From Pavlovales sp. CCMP2436 (Eukaryota; Haptophyta; Pavlovophyceae; Pavlovales), in assembly GCA_026770615.1 (NCBI GenBank), contig MU631688.1:118143-131406 (forward strand): 13,264 nucleotides of DNA, in the 5' to 3' direction. The translations under genes and the position numbers were made by a program. Below, in pieces: positions 1-8,080 of this stretch. Every line of letters begins with the position of its first letter. Position 1 is the stretch's first letter. The notes beneath the pieces were generated by a model, which had not been told where the DNA came from, did no database searches, and saw only the letters and a list, made by a program, of their open reading frames with translations.

Positions 1-823
1 GCCCGATGAGGAGGCCCTTGGAGCGCGGCTGGTGCCGCTGCTCGGCCTTGGCCATAGTGAGGAAGGAGTTGTCACCGCGCGCGGACACTCCCTTGGGCTT
101 CGACCTGACGATGTACTTGGGGGCCGGGTGCTTGGGGGCCTTGAACTCGCCGGGCCTCTGCGGGCGCGCGGCTGCGCGCCGCGCTGCAGCAGAGTTCTCC
201 GCTGCCGACACCTCCGACTCGGAGTCGGCCTCGTCTCCGGGCACGAGCTTGGGGAGGTCGCAGAAACTCTCGAGCAGGTTTGGGAGCTGGGCGAGCGCCG
301 CCACTCCCTCCGCGCCCCACATACACGACTCGTCGGGCTCTGTCGTGGAGGCGACAGACCTAGCATCGGAGTTCGGGAGATCGCTGGAGTCCGGGAGCTC
401 TGCGAGTGACTCGAAGTGAGTGTGGCACCGGGCCACGTTGGCGTAGGCCCGGTTGGACTCCTGACCCGACTGGAGGCGGATGACTTTGCGCACCAGCCCA
501 GGGACAGGAAAATCCCCGCCCCCACCGCGCTCGCCGCCACGGCCACCGCCGCGCCCACTGCCACCGTAGTCGCCGCCACCGACACCGCCGCGCCCACCGC
601 CACCGTAGCCGCCGCCACCGTCGCGCCCGCCGCCACCGTAGCCGCCGCCACCGTCGCGCCCGCCGCCACCGTAGCCGCCGCGCCCAAAGGCGCCACACCC
701 CCCGAACGTACCGCGCCCGCCATTTCCGCGCGGGCAGTCGCGCTGGAAGTGCGCGCCGCCGCATGTGTAACAGCCTTTTGGGGGAGGAGGGGGCTGCTTG
801 TATGCTGCGCTTGCCGAGGAAAT

Positions 824-865
<42 letters not shown>

Positions 866-2221
866 AGACTCACCTGTCGCCCGGCGCGCCTGCGCGACGA
901 CAGGGACCTTGCACATGATCACGTGCTGGCGCAGCTCGCTGATCACGGACTGGTAGAGAGTCATGTTGACCTCGCTCCGGGGCGTGCGCTTGACGCGCGC
1001 GATGATGGGCAGCGTCACGGCGTTCTCAGGGATCAGCTCGAGGATGTCAAACAGCCTCGAAGCAGCCTCGTTCATGGGGACCGCCTCTGCGGCGACTCTG
1101 GCGTCGTTGTACAAGGCGAGCCCCTCCTCGAAGGAGATCTTCGACTTGCCGGCGAGGGGGTACTTGGCCCTGACGTGCACGAGCAGCTGAGAGCCAAAGT
1201 CGGTCCGGCTGGAGCGCAGCGTGATCGACTCAAAAAAATTCTCGAAGATATCGGACTGGGTGTCGAACTGGCGCACGCCGACGTGCGTCTTGAGGGAGCG
1301 CATCGCGTCGTCAGCGATCATCTCGTTGAGCACGCCGAGTGCGCATACCGCCGACTTGTCCCAGAGGCTGCCGAGGTACTCGGTGTAAGTTGGGTACTTG
1401 CTCGCGTCGCTCTTGGAGCGAAGCTCACGGATCTTGACCTCCAAGTCCGCAGCGAGCGAGTCGAGCTCGCACTCGGCGCGGAGAATCATGCGCTTGGCAT
1501 CGGCGCGGAAGCGCTGGACTTTCAAAGACGCCGCCAGCACCGGCGTGGTAGGTTCCGAAACCGGCGCAGAGGCGATCTCAGAGCCGCTACCTTTCAGCAG
1601 CGGAGATTGCTGCGGCACGCCCTCGAGCTTGACGACGTCGGCGATGGCCTTGAAAGAGGGTGTCCACTGCGGGGAACCCTCCTCCGACTTGTCGCATGGG
1701 GTGGCAGACTTCTCGAAAGTGCCGCGCACCATCGTTTTGCCGCCGTTGCCCCGCTCGCCAGTGAGGTAGACCAGCTCGCTGAAGCGGATCGTTTCGACAT
1801 CGATCTGCTCCTTCTCTGCGTCGGTGGCGAAGTCGGTCATGTACTTGTTGGCGCACATGCGCAGGCCCCCGTCCACGTCCATCACCGTACGCTCGTACTT
1901 GATCGAGTGCGCTGTGACGACTGCGTCGATGTGGGAGCTCGCCTGCGCGAACGCCTCAGCGGTCGGGCCGCTGTGGTGCATCTTCTGCTCGATGAACTTC
2001 GAGCTCGAGATCAGCTTCTGCATGTTTGTCTCGATGCTGAGCTCGACGATCGTCGGCAGGTTGGCTTTGTACAGCGCCTTCTCGAGCTCGCGCAGGAGCT
2101 TGATCTTGGTCGGCATCTCTGCGAGGTCGGCCATGTTGATCTTCTTCATGTTCTTCATCAGGTTGTTGTCCTGAGACGCACCGTCAAGGGCACGCGTGTC
2201 GTTGTAACGCGACGAGCTCAT
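1..2221 (-). CDS. Retrotransposon Gag (or Gag-Pol N-terminal part), partial at left edge
   Basis: A single minus-strand frame is open for 740 codons, from an ATG at 2221-2219 to the window edge with no stop, so the protein continues outside. The N-terminal ~450 residues are helical, with a Gag-like stretch around residues 290-450. A poly-Gly tract (about 452-465) and a PPPPPK stretch precede a zinc knuckle, CYTCGGAHFQRDC, at residues 484-496 (CX2CX3HX4C). An RGG/GYGGGG repeat tract follows (about 508-564), then an acidic, Ser-rich segment and a basic C-terminal part. In the family, such proteins package element RNA and protease, integrase and reverse transcriptase follow; those would lie off the left edge. 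The frame is intact, unlike many genes to its right. A nuclear retroelement here argues for a host chromosome. A LINE ORF1 is the main alternative. Confidence 0.68.
825..863. repeat. GCC trinucleotide microsatellite inside Gag
   Basis: About thirteen consecutive GCC units encode the poly-glycine tract of the minus-strand Gag protein. A slippage-prone coding repeat; the reading frame is kept. Confidence 0.85.
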
Positions 2222-2530
2222 GTTGGATACGGCCCTGATGCGTCTCTCAGCCCAGTCCTCTCGGCGCTAGCTGGAGGCAGCACTCGCTCCGCGCGAGTGG
2301 CCAGCAGGGGCAACAATGGTGAAAGTAACTGCAAAAGACGAAAAGACGACGCCTTAAAGGCTGCATGTTCTATCTTATGGCAGCAGATCCGCTCTGCCGC
2401 CCGGACTGGTTCTCACTCACTGATAGTCCAGTCCTGGTGTCTGAGGCCCAGACCAGCTCCGCGCTGTCCGGCGCCTGACAAATAGTATAGCGAGTATTCC
2501 CGCCTTTAAATAATGAATTCGTCTTTTTAA
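2222..2530 (-). other. Upstream region of the Gag gene: leader and possible 5' LTR
   Basis: This stretch holds no other gene. Read on the minus strand it contains a TATA-like box (complement of CCTTTAAATA, 2503-2512) about 280 nt before the Gag ATG, then a GC-rich leader. A TGTCAGGCGCC run near 2480 on the minus strand could be the start of an LTR, since LTRs usually begin with TG. The partner LTR lies outside the window and no tRNA primer site was recognised, so the LTR call is tentative. Confidence 0.35.
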
Positions 2531-2672
2531 AAGCGGTGGGAATGGCTGAAGGTACATCCCCTCTCTACTTTTTCAAAGAAGTTATTATAAAGAGGAGGGA
2601 CCAAAAGAGCAAACCCAAAAAAGGAAAACCATGTTGTGATCGGGGAGGGGGGGATGGTCTCCCCACCTATTC
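2531..2672. repeat. Inverted-end repeat element, copy 1 (degenerate right end)
   Basis: Starts AAGCGGTGGGAATGGCTG and matches the copy at 2731-2871 almost base for base over ~140 bp with an offset of 200 bp. Its right end (CCCCACCTATTCCC) has lost part of the inverted repeat that copy 2 keeps. An AT-rich spacer separates the copies. No protein is encoded. Confidence 0.8.
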
Positions 2673-2730
2673 CCATTAATAATAATAATTAATATGAATC
2701 ATCACTTAGCACCATTTAAAAAAAATTAAA

Positions 2731-2871
2731 AAGCGGTGGGAATGGCTGGGGTTACATCCCCTCTCTACTTTTTCAAAGAAGTTATAATAAAGAGGAGGGA
2801 CCAAAAAAAGCAAACCCAAAAAAGGAAAACCATGTTGTGATCGGGGCGGGGGGATGGTATCCCCACCGCTT
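2731..2871. repeat. Inverted-end repeat element, copy 2 (MITE-like)
   Basis: Begins AAGCGGTGGG and ends with its exact reverse complement CCCACCGCTT (2862-2871), so it has 10-bp inverted ends. A small hairpin (GGGGAT, loop GGT, ATCCCC) lies just inside the right end. The 141-bp length and inverted ends resemble a miniature transposable element, but no target-site duplication was seen. It ends 15 bp before the promoter-like motif of the next gene, so a regulatory role is also possible. Confidence 0.7.
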
Positions 2872-2886
2872 CCCAAAGAAGTGTGC

Positions 2887-2896
2887 AAAATTCGGG
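2887..2896 (+). promoter_or_regulatory. Candidate viral promoter motif AAAATTCGGG
   Basis: AAAATTCGGG lies 26 nt (first A) before the ATG at 2913. Near-identical motifs with similar spacing precede the starts at 4653, 3904, 3657 and 9887. Confidence 0.6.
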
Positions 2897-2912
2897 CGGC
2901 CCCATAGGTCAC

Positions 2913-3431
2913 ATGGGCCTCTTCTCCTTCCTGCCCAAGGCCGTGCCGCCGCCCTCGGTCGTGAAGGCAGCCACGGCCGCCGTGCCCGTGTAGCCAGTCA
3001 ATCGAGCCCTCAAGGCCCTGCCCGCGCCCGACATCATCAAGACCGCGCCGCCGAGCGCCTTCGATGCGGTGCGGGCCCCGGCCATCAGCGCCAAGACCGC
3101 AGCGGTCGGCCTAGTGGCAGGCGGCGGGGCCCTGCTGCTCCTTGGCGGCGGGACATTGCGCTCGGCGATCAGCCGCACTACCGGATTCGACCTGCCGATA
3201 CTACAGGCCCCCGGCAACTTGATCGCGGGCATCACCGGCTCGGTGACGGAGGCGCTCTCCGCGGCGGCCGGCATCACAGTCACGTGCGGCGCGGCCTACA
3301 TCTGCTGGGGCGCGCTCGCGGACGTGAGCCTCGTGCGGCGCGCAAGCGCTACTGTAGCGGTCGCATTGGCAGTGGGCCTGGCGATGGCCATCACCCTGGA
3401 GGACGTGCCCTCCACCGTGAGCACCGCTTAA
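2913..3431 (+). CDS. Small multi-pass membrane protein, interrupted by one in-frame TAG
   Basis: From the ATG at 2913 (promoter-like motif 26 nt upstream) to TAA at 3429-3431 there are 172 sense or TAG codons in one frame. Codon 27 (2991-2993) is TAG; both sides have the same GC-rich third positions and composition, so it interrupts a single gene. The N-terminal part is Pro/Ala/Lys-rich. Hydrophobic segments follow: one around AAVGLVAGGGALLLLGGG and two in the C-terminal third (near GITVTCGAAYICWGAL and ATVAVALAVGLAMAI). No family was recognised. A virion or membrane protein is a guess from its hydrophobicity and neighbours. A restart at an internal GTG near 3069 is possible but weak. Confidence 0.6.
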
Positions 3432-3450
3432 GGCTCGCCGACTCACAGGT

Positions 3451-3570
3451 AAAAAAAAAATCTGAAAACTTTTTTTGGAGAAAATGCTTCATCCTTCACC
3501 AAAAAGAGCGGTCCGCAGTAGGCCTCTCAGTACGCGAGCAAATGGTGAAGGTTGTTTTCAACCTTCACCA
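3451..3570. repeat. Hairpin-bearing repeat element, left copy
   Basis: Begins 20 bp after the stop of the membrane-protein gene. It carries an A-tract/T-tract pair, then an inverted repeat CTTCACCA (3494-3501) / TGGTGAAG (3543-3550) around a 41-nt core holding CCGCAGTAGG and CTCAGTACGCG. A second perfect hairpin, TGGTGAAGGTTG (3543-3554), TTTT loop, CAACCTTCACCA (3559-3570), shares the right arm. A homologous element lies at 8143-8242. It could form transcript 3' ends or be a transposon relic. Confidence 0.75.
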
Positions 3571-3590
3571 ACCTTGAACAACCTTGAACA
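3571..3590. repeat. Short direct repeat ACCTTGAACA x2
   Basis: Two adjacent 10-bp copies directly after the hairpin arm; a minor tandem repeat. Confidence 0.7.
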
Positions 3591-3635
3591 AATCCGCTCA
3601 GGCTGCGCTCAAGGCTTTAGAGGAAAAGAGCAATT

Positions 3636-3645
3636 AAAATTCGGC
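3636..3645 (+). promoter_or_regulatory. Candidate viral promoter motif AAAATTCGGC
   Basis: The motif lies 21 nt (first A) before the ATG at 3657, slightly closer than at the other genes. Confidence 0.5.
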
Positions 3646-3656
3646 TGATATGCTGC

Positions 3657-3920
3657 ATGCAGCACCGTCTGCGCGGCAAGTACAATCTGACCGAGCCCTC
3701 TGCGTGGAAAGCGCTCGAGCGCGACGCCCAGTTGCACGCGGAGGCGCTCTCCTCGATCACGTCCGCCGTCATCGAGACGGAGAAGCGCCCGGCGGGCGTA
3801 GAGAACGCGAGCCGCTTCGACCCGGAGTCCGTTACATTCGAGCAGCGCGATGCCTTCGACGCCTACCGCGCCGTGCCAAAATTATCTAAGGCCATGCACG
3901 GAGATGCTGGCCACGATTGA
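3657..3920 (+). CDS. Hypothetical protein, 87 aa
   Basis: Intact frame from ATG 3657 to TGA 3918-3920. The product begins MQHRLRGKYNLTEPSAWKAL and is a charged, soluble, mainly helical protein without hydrophobic segments, Cys pairs or recognised motifs. Nearly all third codon positions are G or C, like the neighbouring real genes. An overlapping ATG at 3650 opens a different frame that looks non-coding. Its last 17 bases overlap the start of the next gene, so the pair is tightly packed on the same strand. Function unknown. Confidence 0.65.
   Translation: MQHRLRGKYNLTEPSAWKALERDAQLHAEALSSITSAVIETEKRPAGVENASRFDPESVTFEQRDAFDAYRAVPKLSKAMHGDAGHD
3878..3887 (+). promoter_or_regulatory. Candidate viral promoter motif AAAATTATCT inside the preceding gene
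   Basis: The AAAATT core begins 26 nt before the ATG at 3904, the same spacing as at 2913 and 9887. It lies within the 3' end of the upstream coding region and supports 3904 as an independent start. Confidence 0.45.
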
Positions 3921-4079
3921 GCGCGTGATGACGGAGGTCCGTAGCGCTCTCTTCTTGCTGGGCCTCATCCATCTGGCCTGGACTACGCACGAGCGGCTCA
4001 GGAAGCCCCCACCGCCGGCGAGAAGCCGTGGGCGCCGATTCCGCCGCCTGGCTTCTCGGTGCTGCTTTGGGCCCCGTGA
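3904..4079 (+). CDS. Small single-pass membrane protein, ~58 aa, with one frameshift
   Basis: Starts at ATG 3904 (MLATIERVMTEVRSALF...), has one hydrophobic segment (SALFLLGLIHLAW) and a proline-rich tail ending in WAPIPPPGFSVLLWAP before TGA 4077-4079. The tail is in another frame. One extra C in the C5 run at 4006-4010 would join both parts into one 59-codon frame. Without it the first frame runs to 4104 with a less convincing Arg-rich tail. No family recognised. Either a real mutation or a homopolymer base-call error. Confidence 0.5.
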
Positions 4080-4097
4080 GCCCAAGAGCGGACTAGC

Positions 4098-4130
4098 GGA
4101 CTAGCGACTAGAGTGGACTAGCGACTAGAG
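4098..4130. repeat. Tandem 17-bp repeat between convergent genes
   Basis: GGACTAGCGACTAGAG occurs at 4098-4113 and again at 4115-4130. The second copy contains the stop codon of the minus-strand gene. Confidence 0.8.
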
Positions 4131-4608
4131 GGCCTCGTAGAAGACCTGGGTGGGGCGCAGGTGGTTGCGGCAGAGCAGGATGAGGACGGCCACGAGCGCG
4201 ACTCCCAGTGCGACCGCGCAAACGAGGCCGGCATCGCCCTGCTCGGCGACGACGCGCTCAGCGCCGACATGCTCGACGCCGACGTGCTCGACGGCCTGCT
4301 CGAAGGCCCAGACGTTCTCCTCCAGCGGCGGGGGAGGGGGTGGGACGAGCAGCTCGAGCGGCGGCGGGGGGGTGGGACGGCGAAGTCGACCTTGGCGGCT
4401 TTGGACACCCTGCGCTTGATTACGGTGCGCGTGAGCGGCGGTGGCACCAGGTCGGGCACCTCCTCCTCCTGCAGCACAGATTTGAGAGCATGAGACGATT
4501 AGCAACAAGCATAAGTAATTATTTTTTAAAAAAGACAAATTAGAGGCGTACGTCCGGGACGAAGGCGTGCGTCACGAAGGAGACGATGGGCGGCTCGACG
4601 ATCGACAT
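4125..4608 (-). CDS. Proline-rich, tail-anchored membrane protein with an intron (one frameshift)
   Basis: Exon 1 is 4608-4552 (19 codons, MSIVEPPIVSFVTHAFVPD); exon 2 is 4468-4125, ending TAG. Joining at the GTACGC...CTGCAG borders keeps frame in phase 0 and supplies the only ATG; otherwise exon 2 has no start. Exon 2 begins EEEVPDLVPPP and continues with basic and proline-rich parts. In the G7 run at 4366-4372 the frame changes; one more base would restore it, giving ~134 aa. The C-terminal half has an acidic helix with a VEHVG repeat, then a hydrophobic anchor (LVCAVALGVALVAVLILLC) and a short basic tail. This layout fits a tail-anchored membrane protein. No family recognised. It is divergent from the gene at 4653, sharing a 44-bp promoter gap. 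Confidence 0.6.
4469..4551 (-). other. Spliceosomal intron, 83 nt
   Basis: On the minus strand it begins GTACGC and ends CTGCAG, is AT-rich against GC-rich exons, contains in-frame stops, and has a branch-point-like TTGCTAATCG with a pyrimidine-rich tract before the acceptor. Removing it joins two coding segments in phase. Confidence 0.65.
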
Positions 4609-4625
4609 CCTGAGAGGTGCTCCAG

Positions 4626-4635
4626 AAAATTCGGG
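4626..4635. promoter_or_regulatory. Candidate bidirectional viral promoter motif
   Basis: AAAATTCGGG lies 27 nt before the plus-strand ATG at 4653. Its complement (AATTTTCTGG on the minus strand) lies 23 nt before the minus-strand ATG at 4608. The whole gap between the two starts is only 44 bp. Confidence 0.6.
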
Positions 4636-4652
4636 CCCAGTAGTTGAGAGCA

Positions 4653-6110
4653 ATGCCGCCGAAGAAAAACCAGGCGCCCAAGGCGCAGACCGTGCTCAAG
4701 AATCAGCCGCCACGCGCGTGGTTCGCGAAGATGATCGCCGAGAAGCAGCCGAACGGGGACGCGCAGAGGCAGGCGCTGGCCGCCGACGGGCCCGCCTCGC
4801 AGGCGGCCATCGTGGAGTTCTACAACATGTCCACCGCGGACCTCGAGGCGCTCGCCCGGAACGCCATGCGGCAACACACGCAGGGCGCGGCCTTCATCGG
4901 CACGCTGCCCGGGCGGCTGGACTACTCCGTCAAGTGGCAGTGCGCGCTGATCGCCTGGTTCTTGGGGGTGGATGCGCCCTCGGTCGCGACGAGTTACGCC
5001 CCGGCCGGGTCGCGTAACCCCAAGCAGGTGCTGGCGGCCACGCGGATCGAGGCGATCGGCCCGGTCGTGACGCACAAGGACATGTTCGAGTCGGCCACGC
5101 ACGACCCGACGGCCTCGACGCCGCCCGTCTACGGCAAGCGGAAGCCCGACCGCCGGCTGACCGCGGATGAGCAGAAGCGCGCGGCGGTGCTCGCCTACAT
5201 CGTGAACGAGAAGAAGCAGCCGGAGCTGTGGATGCGCGAGCAGAGCGCCCGTAACTCGCGCAGCGGCGCCGCCACCTATACGTACGGCGCGCAGGCTGCC
5301 TGGCCGCCGGGGTTCGAGGCGTCGGTCGAGGCGTACCTCACGCAGGCGGGCACGTGGCAGGCGATCGCGAACCCGGTGAAGCCCACGGCCACGGCGCCGA
5401 TGCGCTCCGCGTGCGTGCAGTCGGAGATGCACCGCCGGTCGCTGCCCTTCGAGCGCTACCAGGCCGTGTTGCGCGAGGGCGAGGGCTTCAGCGCCGGGTG
5501 CCTGCGCTGCCAGCGGCTCTTCTGGGAGCCCGCGCACTTCCACATCGTCGATTCGCGCCGCACCACGCGGCTCGACGAGATGCTGCTGGCCGCGCAGGAG
5601 TTCACGCAGAGCCGGCGCGCGCCGGACGGGCTGGCGGCCCAGACCGAGCTGAAGGAGCACAAGCTGGAGTGGGAGCCGAGCAAGGTGTCCGCGCAGTTCG
5701 AGAAGCTGATCCGCTTCGTGGGCAACGAGGCGCTGCCCCCTTTCGGGACGAAGGTCGATATCAAGAAGCTGGGCGACGGCGACGGCGAGTGGGAGGCGGG
5801 CTCCGTCTTCGTCGTGGAGCGCGGGAAGGCCAGGGACCTCGCGGAGGAGGCCAAGGCGGACGCGGGCGAGGACTACTTCGAGGACCAGGACGAGCTGGCC
5901 CCGCGCAACCTCGTGGTGGTCGTGCTCTACCCCAACCCGCACCCGGTCCAGCTGGAGCCCGCCGTGAGTTTCGGCGCCGGCAGCCGCGGGCCCGGGGCAG
6001 CGCCCAAGGTGCGCCTCTACCGCTTCAACCACCCGCGCGCCAACAGCAACCTGTGCTTCGAGTGCGGCCTGACGCTCCGCAAGAAGGAGTTCAGCCTGCT
6101 GGACGAGTAA
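4653..6110 (+). CDS. Unknown 485-aa protein with two Cys pairs (possible zinc-binding)
   Basis: Intact frame from ATG 4653 (CAATGCC context, promoter-like motif 27 nt upstream) to TAA 6108-6110; an in-frame TTG at 4644 is less likely. The N-terminus is basic (MPPKKNQAPKAQ). Two Cys pairs, C283/C286 (GCLRCQRLFW) and C468/C471 (LCFECGLTL), are 180 residues apart and could form one zinc site. The first pair is followed by AHFHIV at 294-299, which could add ligands. An acidic stretch (about 395-415) precedes a hydrophobic VVVVLYPNPH strand. The longest undamaged gene here apart from Gag. It sits directly upstream of the HUH candidate, so a DNA-related role is possible, but I do not recognise the family. 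Confidence 0.85.
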   Translation: MPPKKNQAPKAQTVLKNQPPRAWFAKMIAEKQPNGDAQRQALAADGPASQAAIVEFYNMSTADLEALARNAMRQHTQGAAFIGTLPGRLDYSVKWQCALIAWFLGVDAPSVATSYAPAGSRNPKQVLAATRIEAIGPVVTHKDMFESATHDPTASTPPVYGKRKPDRRLTADEQKRAAVLAYIVNEKKQPELWMREQSARNSRSGAATYTYGAQAAWPPGFEASVEAYLTQAGTWQAIANPVKPTATAPMRSACVQSEMHRRSLPFERYQAVLREGEGFSAGCLRCQRLFWEPAHFHIVDSRRTTRLDEMLLAAQEFTQSRRAPDGLAAQTELKEHKLEWEPSKVSAQFEKLIRFVGNEALPPFGTKVDIKKLGDGDGEWEAGSVFVVERGKARDLAEEAKADAGEDYFEDQDELAPRNLVVVVLYPNPHPVQLEPAVSFGAGSRGPGAAPKVRLYRFNHPRANSNLCFECGLTLRKKEFSLLDE

Positions 6111-8030
6111 ACCGCGACGACGATCCACGGCCTGCCGCCCTCGGAGCGCGTGCCGGCCCGGAAGCGCACGTTCGAGGCGGAGCGGACGCGCGCCGCCCGG
6201 GCGCGCCGAGATGGGCGGGCGCATCATGCGCGAGCTCGGCTGGACCTCGGAGCAGCTGGACGAGGAGGAGGCGGCCTTCCGGGCTTCGATCGGCCCCAAC
6301 GGGAACGCGCGCCGGCGGAGCAACGCGATGCGCGGCGTCGGGCGCGCGACCGGGCCGCGCGCCGCCTCGTTCGACGAGGAGCTCGTGCCCTACGACCCGC
6401 GCACGCTTCTGCGCGAGGGCCGCATCGACAACGAGCAGTTCCTCGCGCTCTTGCGCCCGCCGTCGCGCGCGCCGAACGCACCGCGCCCCAAGATCACGGT
6501 CGAGGTCACGGTCGGGACTTGCGCTCCGGGCTGATCAACCCGGTGGCCTCGAAGGCGGTGGCGCTCGCCAAGCACCGCTTGATCGCCAAGTAGGCGATCG
6601 CCCTGCTCGACGGCAAGAGCACCGGCCCGCTCTCCTTCGAGCTGGCCGCCGCGCTCGAGCAGCTGGCGGCGACGCACCACCAGCGCGCCGAGCACCTCGA
6701 GCACCCGGAAACCGCGCAGCTGGACATCGACCAGGACCCCGGCTACGAGTTCCTGCGCGTCGTGCGGCACATGAAGACCGCATGGCACCCGGGCTTCCAG
6801 ATCTCGGCCGCCCGCAAGGCGCTGACCAAGATGCAGGGGCGCAGCGTGCAGCAGAGCAAGTTCCTGATCACGTTCGTGCTGCACCGGCGCGCCACGTGGG
6901 ACGAGCCGCACAACGCGCACGTAATGCAGCAGATGGCGGGCGCGTGCACCGCGCTGCTGAGCGACGTCGGCCGCGAGCACCTCCGGCGCGTGCTGCGCTT
7001 CGGGCTGATCTGGAGCAAGGCCGACAAGGGCTGGCAGACCTGGGCACCCAACAAGGCGGGCGCGTCCACGACGGGCGTGGGCCACTACGTGAACGAGCAC
7101 GCGACGTTCACCAGGGCCGAGTACCTCGCGTCGCTCGCGCTCGACGCGGACCCGGCCGGCAAGGTCAAGATGTTCTGGAGCGAGAATGCGGGGCGCGCCT
7201 ACACGCTGGAGGACCTGCACGAGGGCTCGGACGCGCACCCGTACGCGAAGGCGGTGCCCGGGTCGCTCTTCCTCGGCGACATGTACGCGAGCGACCTGTT
7301 CGACGACGTGATGCTCTCGGCGAACAGCCAGGTGGGCATCGAGGTGGGCCCGGTGGCGAGGCTCTTCCACTTCCACATGCTGCTCGACATCAAGCACGTG
7401 AGCAAGATCGCCCTCGACCAGCGCGCGTTCATCGCGTACTTCCTGGGCTGCTGGTCGGGCGCGCTCTACCAACCGACGCCCGGGACGCCCGGCCCGTACT
7501 ACATGCGCGACCAGTCCGGGTACGACTTCGTGCAGCCGTGGGACCGACCACACCTCGACGTGAAGCTCATCGCGGAGGACGCGCAGAACTAGGTGGCGGA
7601 GGCGTACGTCAAGAAGCAGGCGATCGGCTTCATGAACGCGGCGCGGCGCGCGGAGGCGGCAAAGACGCCCGCGACGATCTCGCACGGGCGCGCAACGCTC
7701 GAGCAGCCGCGGCTCCCTTTCTCGATCGGCGGCCTTGCATCGGACCAGTTGGGCACCCGGAGCAGGGGCTCCGAGCTGTACCACCAGCCGCCGCTGACGC
7801 CGATCTCGCGCAATGCGCACGCGGTGAATGTGATCACCGGGACCTTCATCGCGGAGGAGGAGGCACCGAGGCCCCCCAGGGCGGAGGCGGAGGAGGAGGA
7901 GGACCCGATCGACCCGCATGCGAACTACGAGCGCGATCGGCAGGCGAACATCGCGGGCAACGCGGCGCTCATGCAGCGCCTGGGCCTCGGCAACTTCAAC
8001 CTCATGCAGCAATCGGACGACGAGGAGTAG
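6111..8030 (+). pseudogene. Candidate HUH (rolling-circle type) endonuclease, broken by two TAGs and two indels
   Basis: Coding-like sequence begins right after the previous stop but its start codon is missing; the first ATG in the next frame is 6211. One base too many near 6200 and one too few in a G run near 6516 shift the frame and back; TAG codons interrupt at 6591 and 7590. Ignoring these it encodes about 640 residues. Three motifs lie in the order expected of HUH enzymes: a hydrophobic strand FLITFVLH (6861-6884), HFH followed by MLLDIKH (7368-7391), and a Tyr in AYVKKQ (Tyr at 7605, YxxK) 77 residues later. HUH enzymes nick DNA through that Tyr to start rolling-circle replication. The spacing from motif 1 to 2 (~170 residues) is long. 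The C-terminus is acidic (EEEEDP, QQSDDEE). Confidence 0.45.
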
Positions 8031-8040
8031 GCGTAATGAT

Positions 8041-8080
8041 GTGGTGATGTGGTGATGCGGTGATGTGGTGATGCGGTGAA
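8041..8080 (+). repeat. Octamer tandem repeats (GTGGTGAT / GCGGTGAT), five units
   Basis: Five units of 8 bp at 8041, 8049, 8057, 8065 and 8073, the last ending GAA. The same octamer recurs in reverse orientation at 8174-8192, 8268-8283 and 8318-8338. It starts 10 bp after the HUH-candidate stop. It resembles initiator-binding iterons, but that is inference. Confidence 0.85.

Noticed and set aside
416..2485. 689-codon plus-strand ORF
   Set aside because: It is the antisense of the Gag frame. Its product is Ala/Arg/Leu-rich, while the minus strand gives a zinc knuckle and normal composition.
4125..4538. Signal-peptide-like N-terminus in an alternative minus-strand frame (starting TTG)
   Set aside because: It lies in the intron, lacks an ATG, and its hydrophobic residues come from the AT-rich pyrimidine tract.
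4572..6323. 583-codon minus-strand ORF
   Set aside because: Antisense shadow of the intact 485-aa gene; Arg/Leu-rich low-complexity product.
6390..8012. 540-codon minus-strand ORF
   Set aside because: Although longer than any single fragment of the HUH candidate, its product is an Arg/Leu/Val-rich repeat-like shadow. The opposite strand shows varied, protein-like composition.
5354..8047. 897-codon plus-strand ORF
   Set aside because: Arg/Ala/Gly-rich shadow of the 485-aa gene and the HUH candidate, produced by high GC content.
8041..8080. CRISPR-like array
   Set aside because: Units are 8 bp, contiguous and without spacers.
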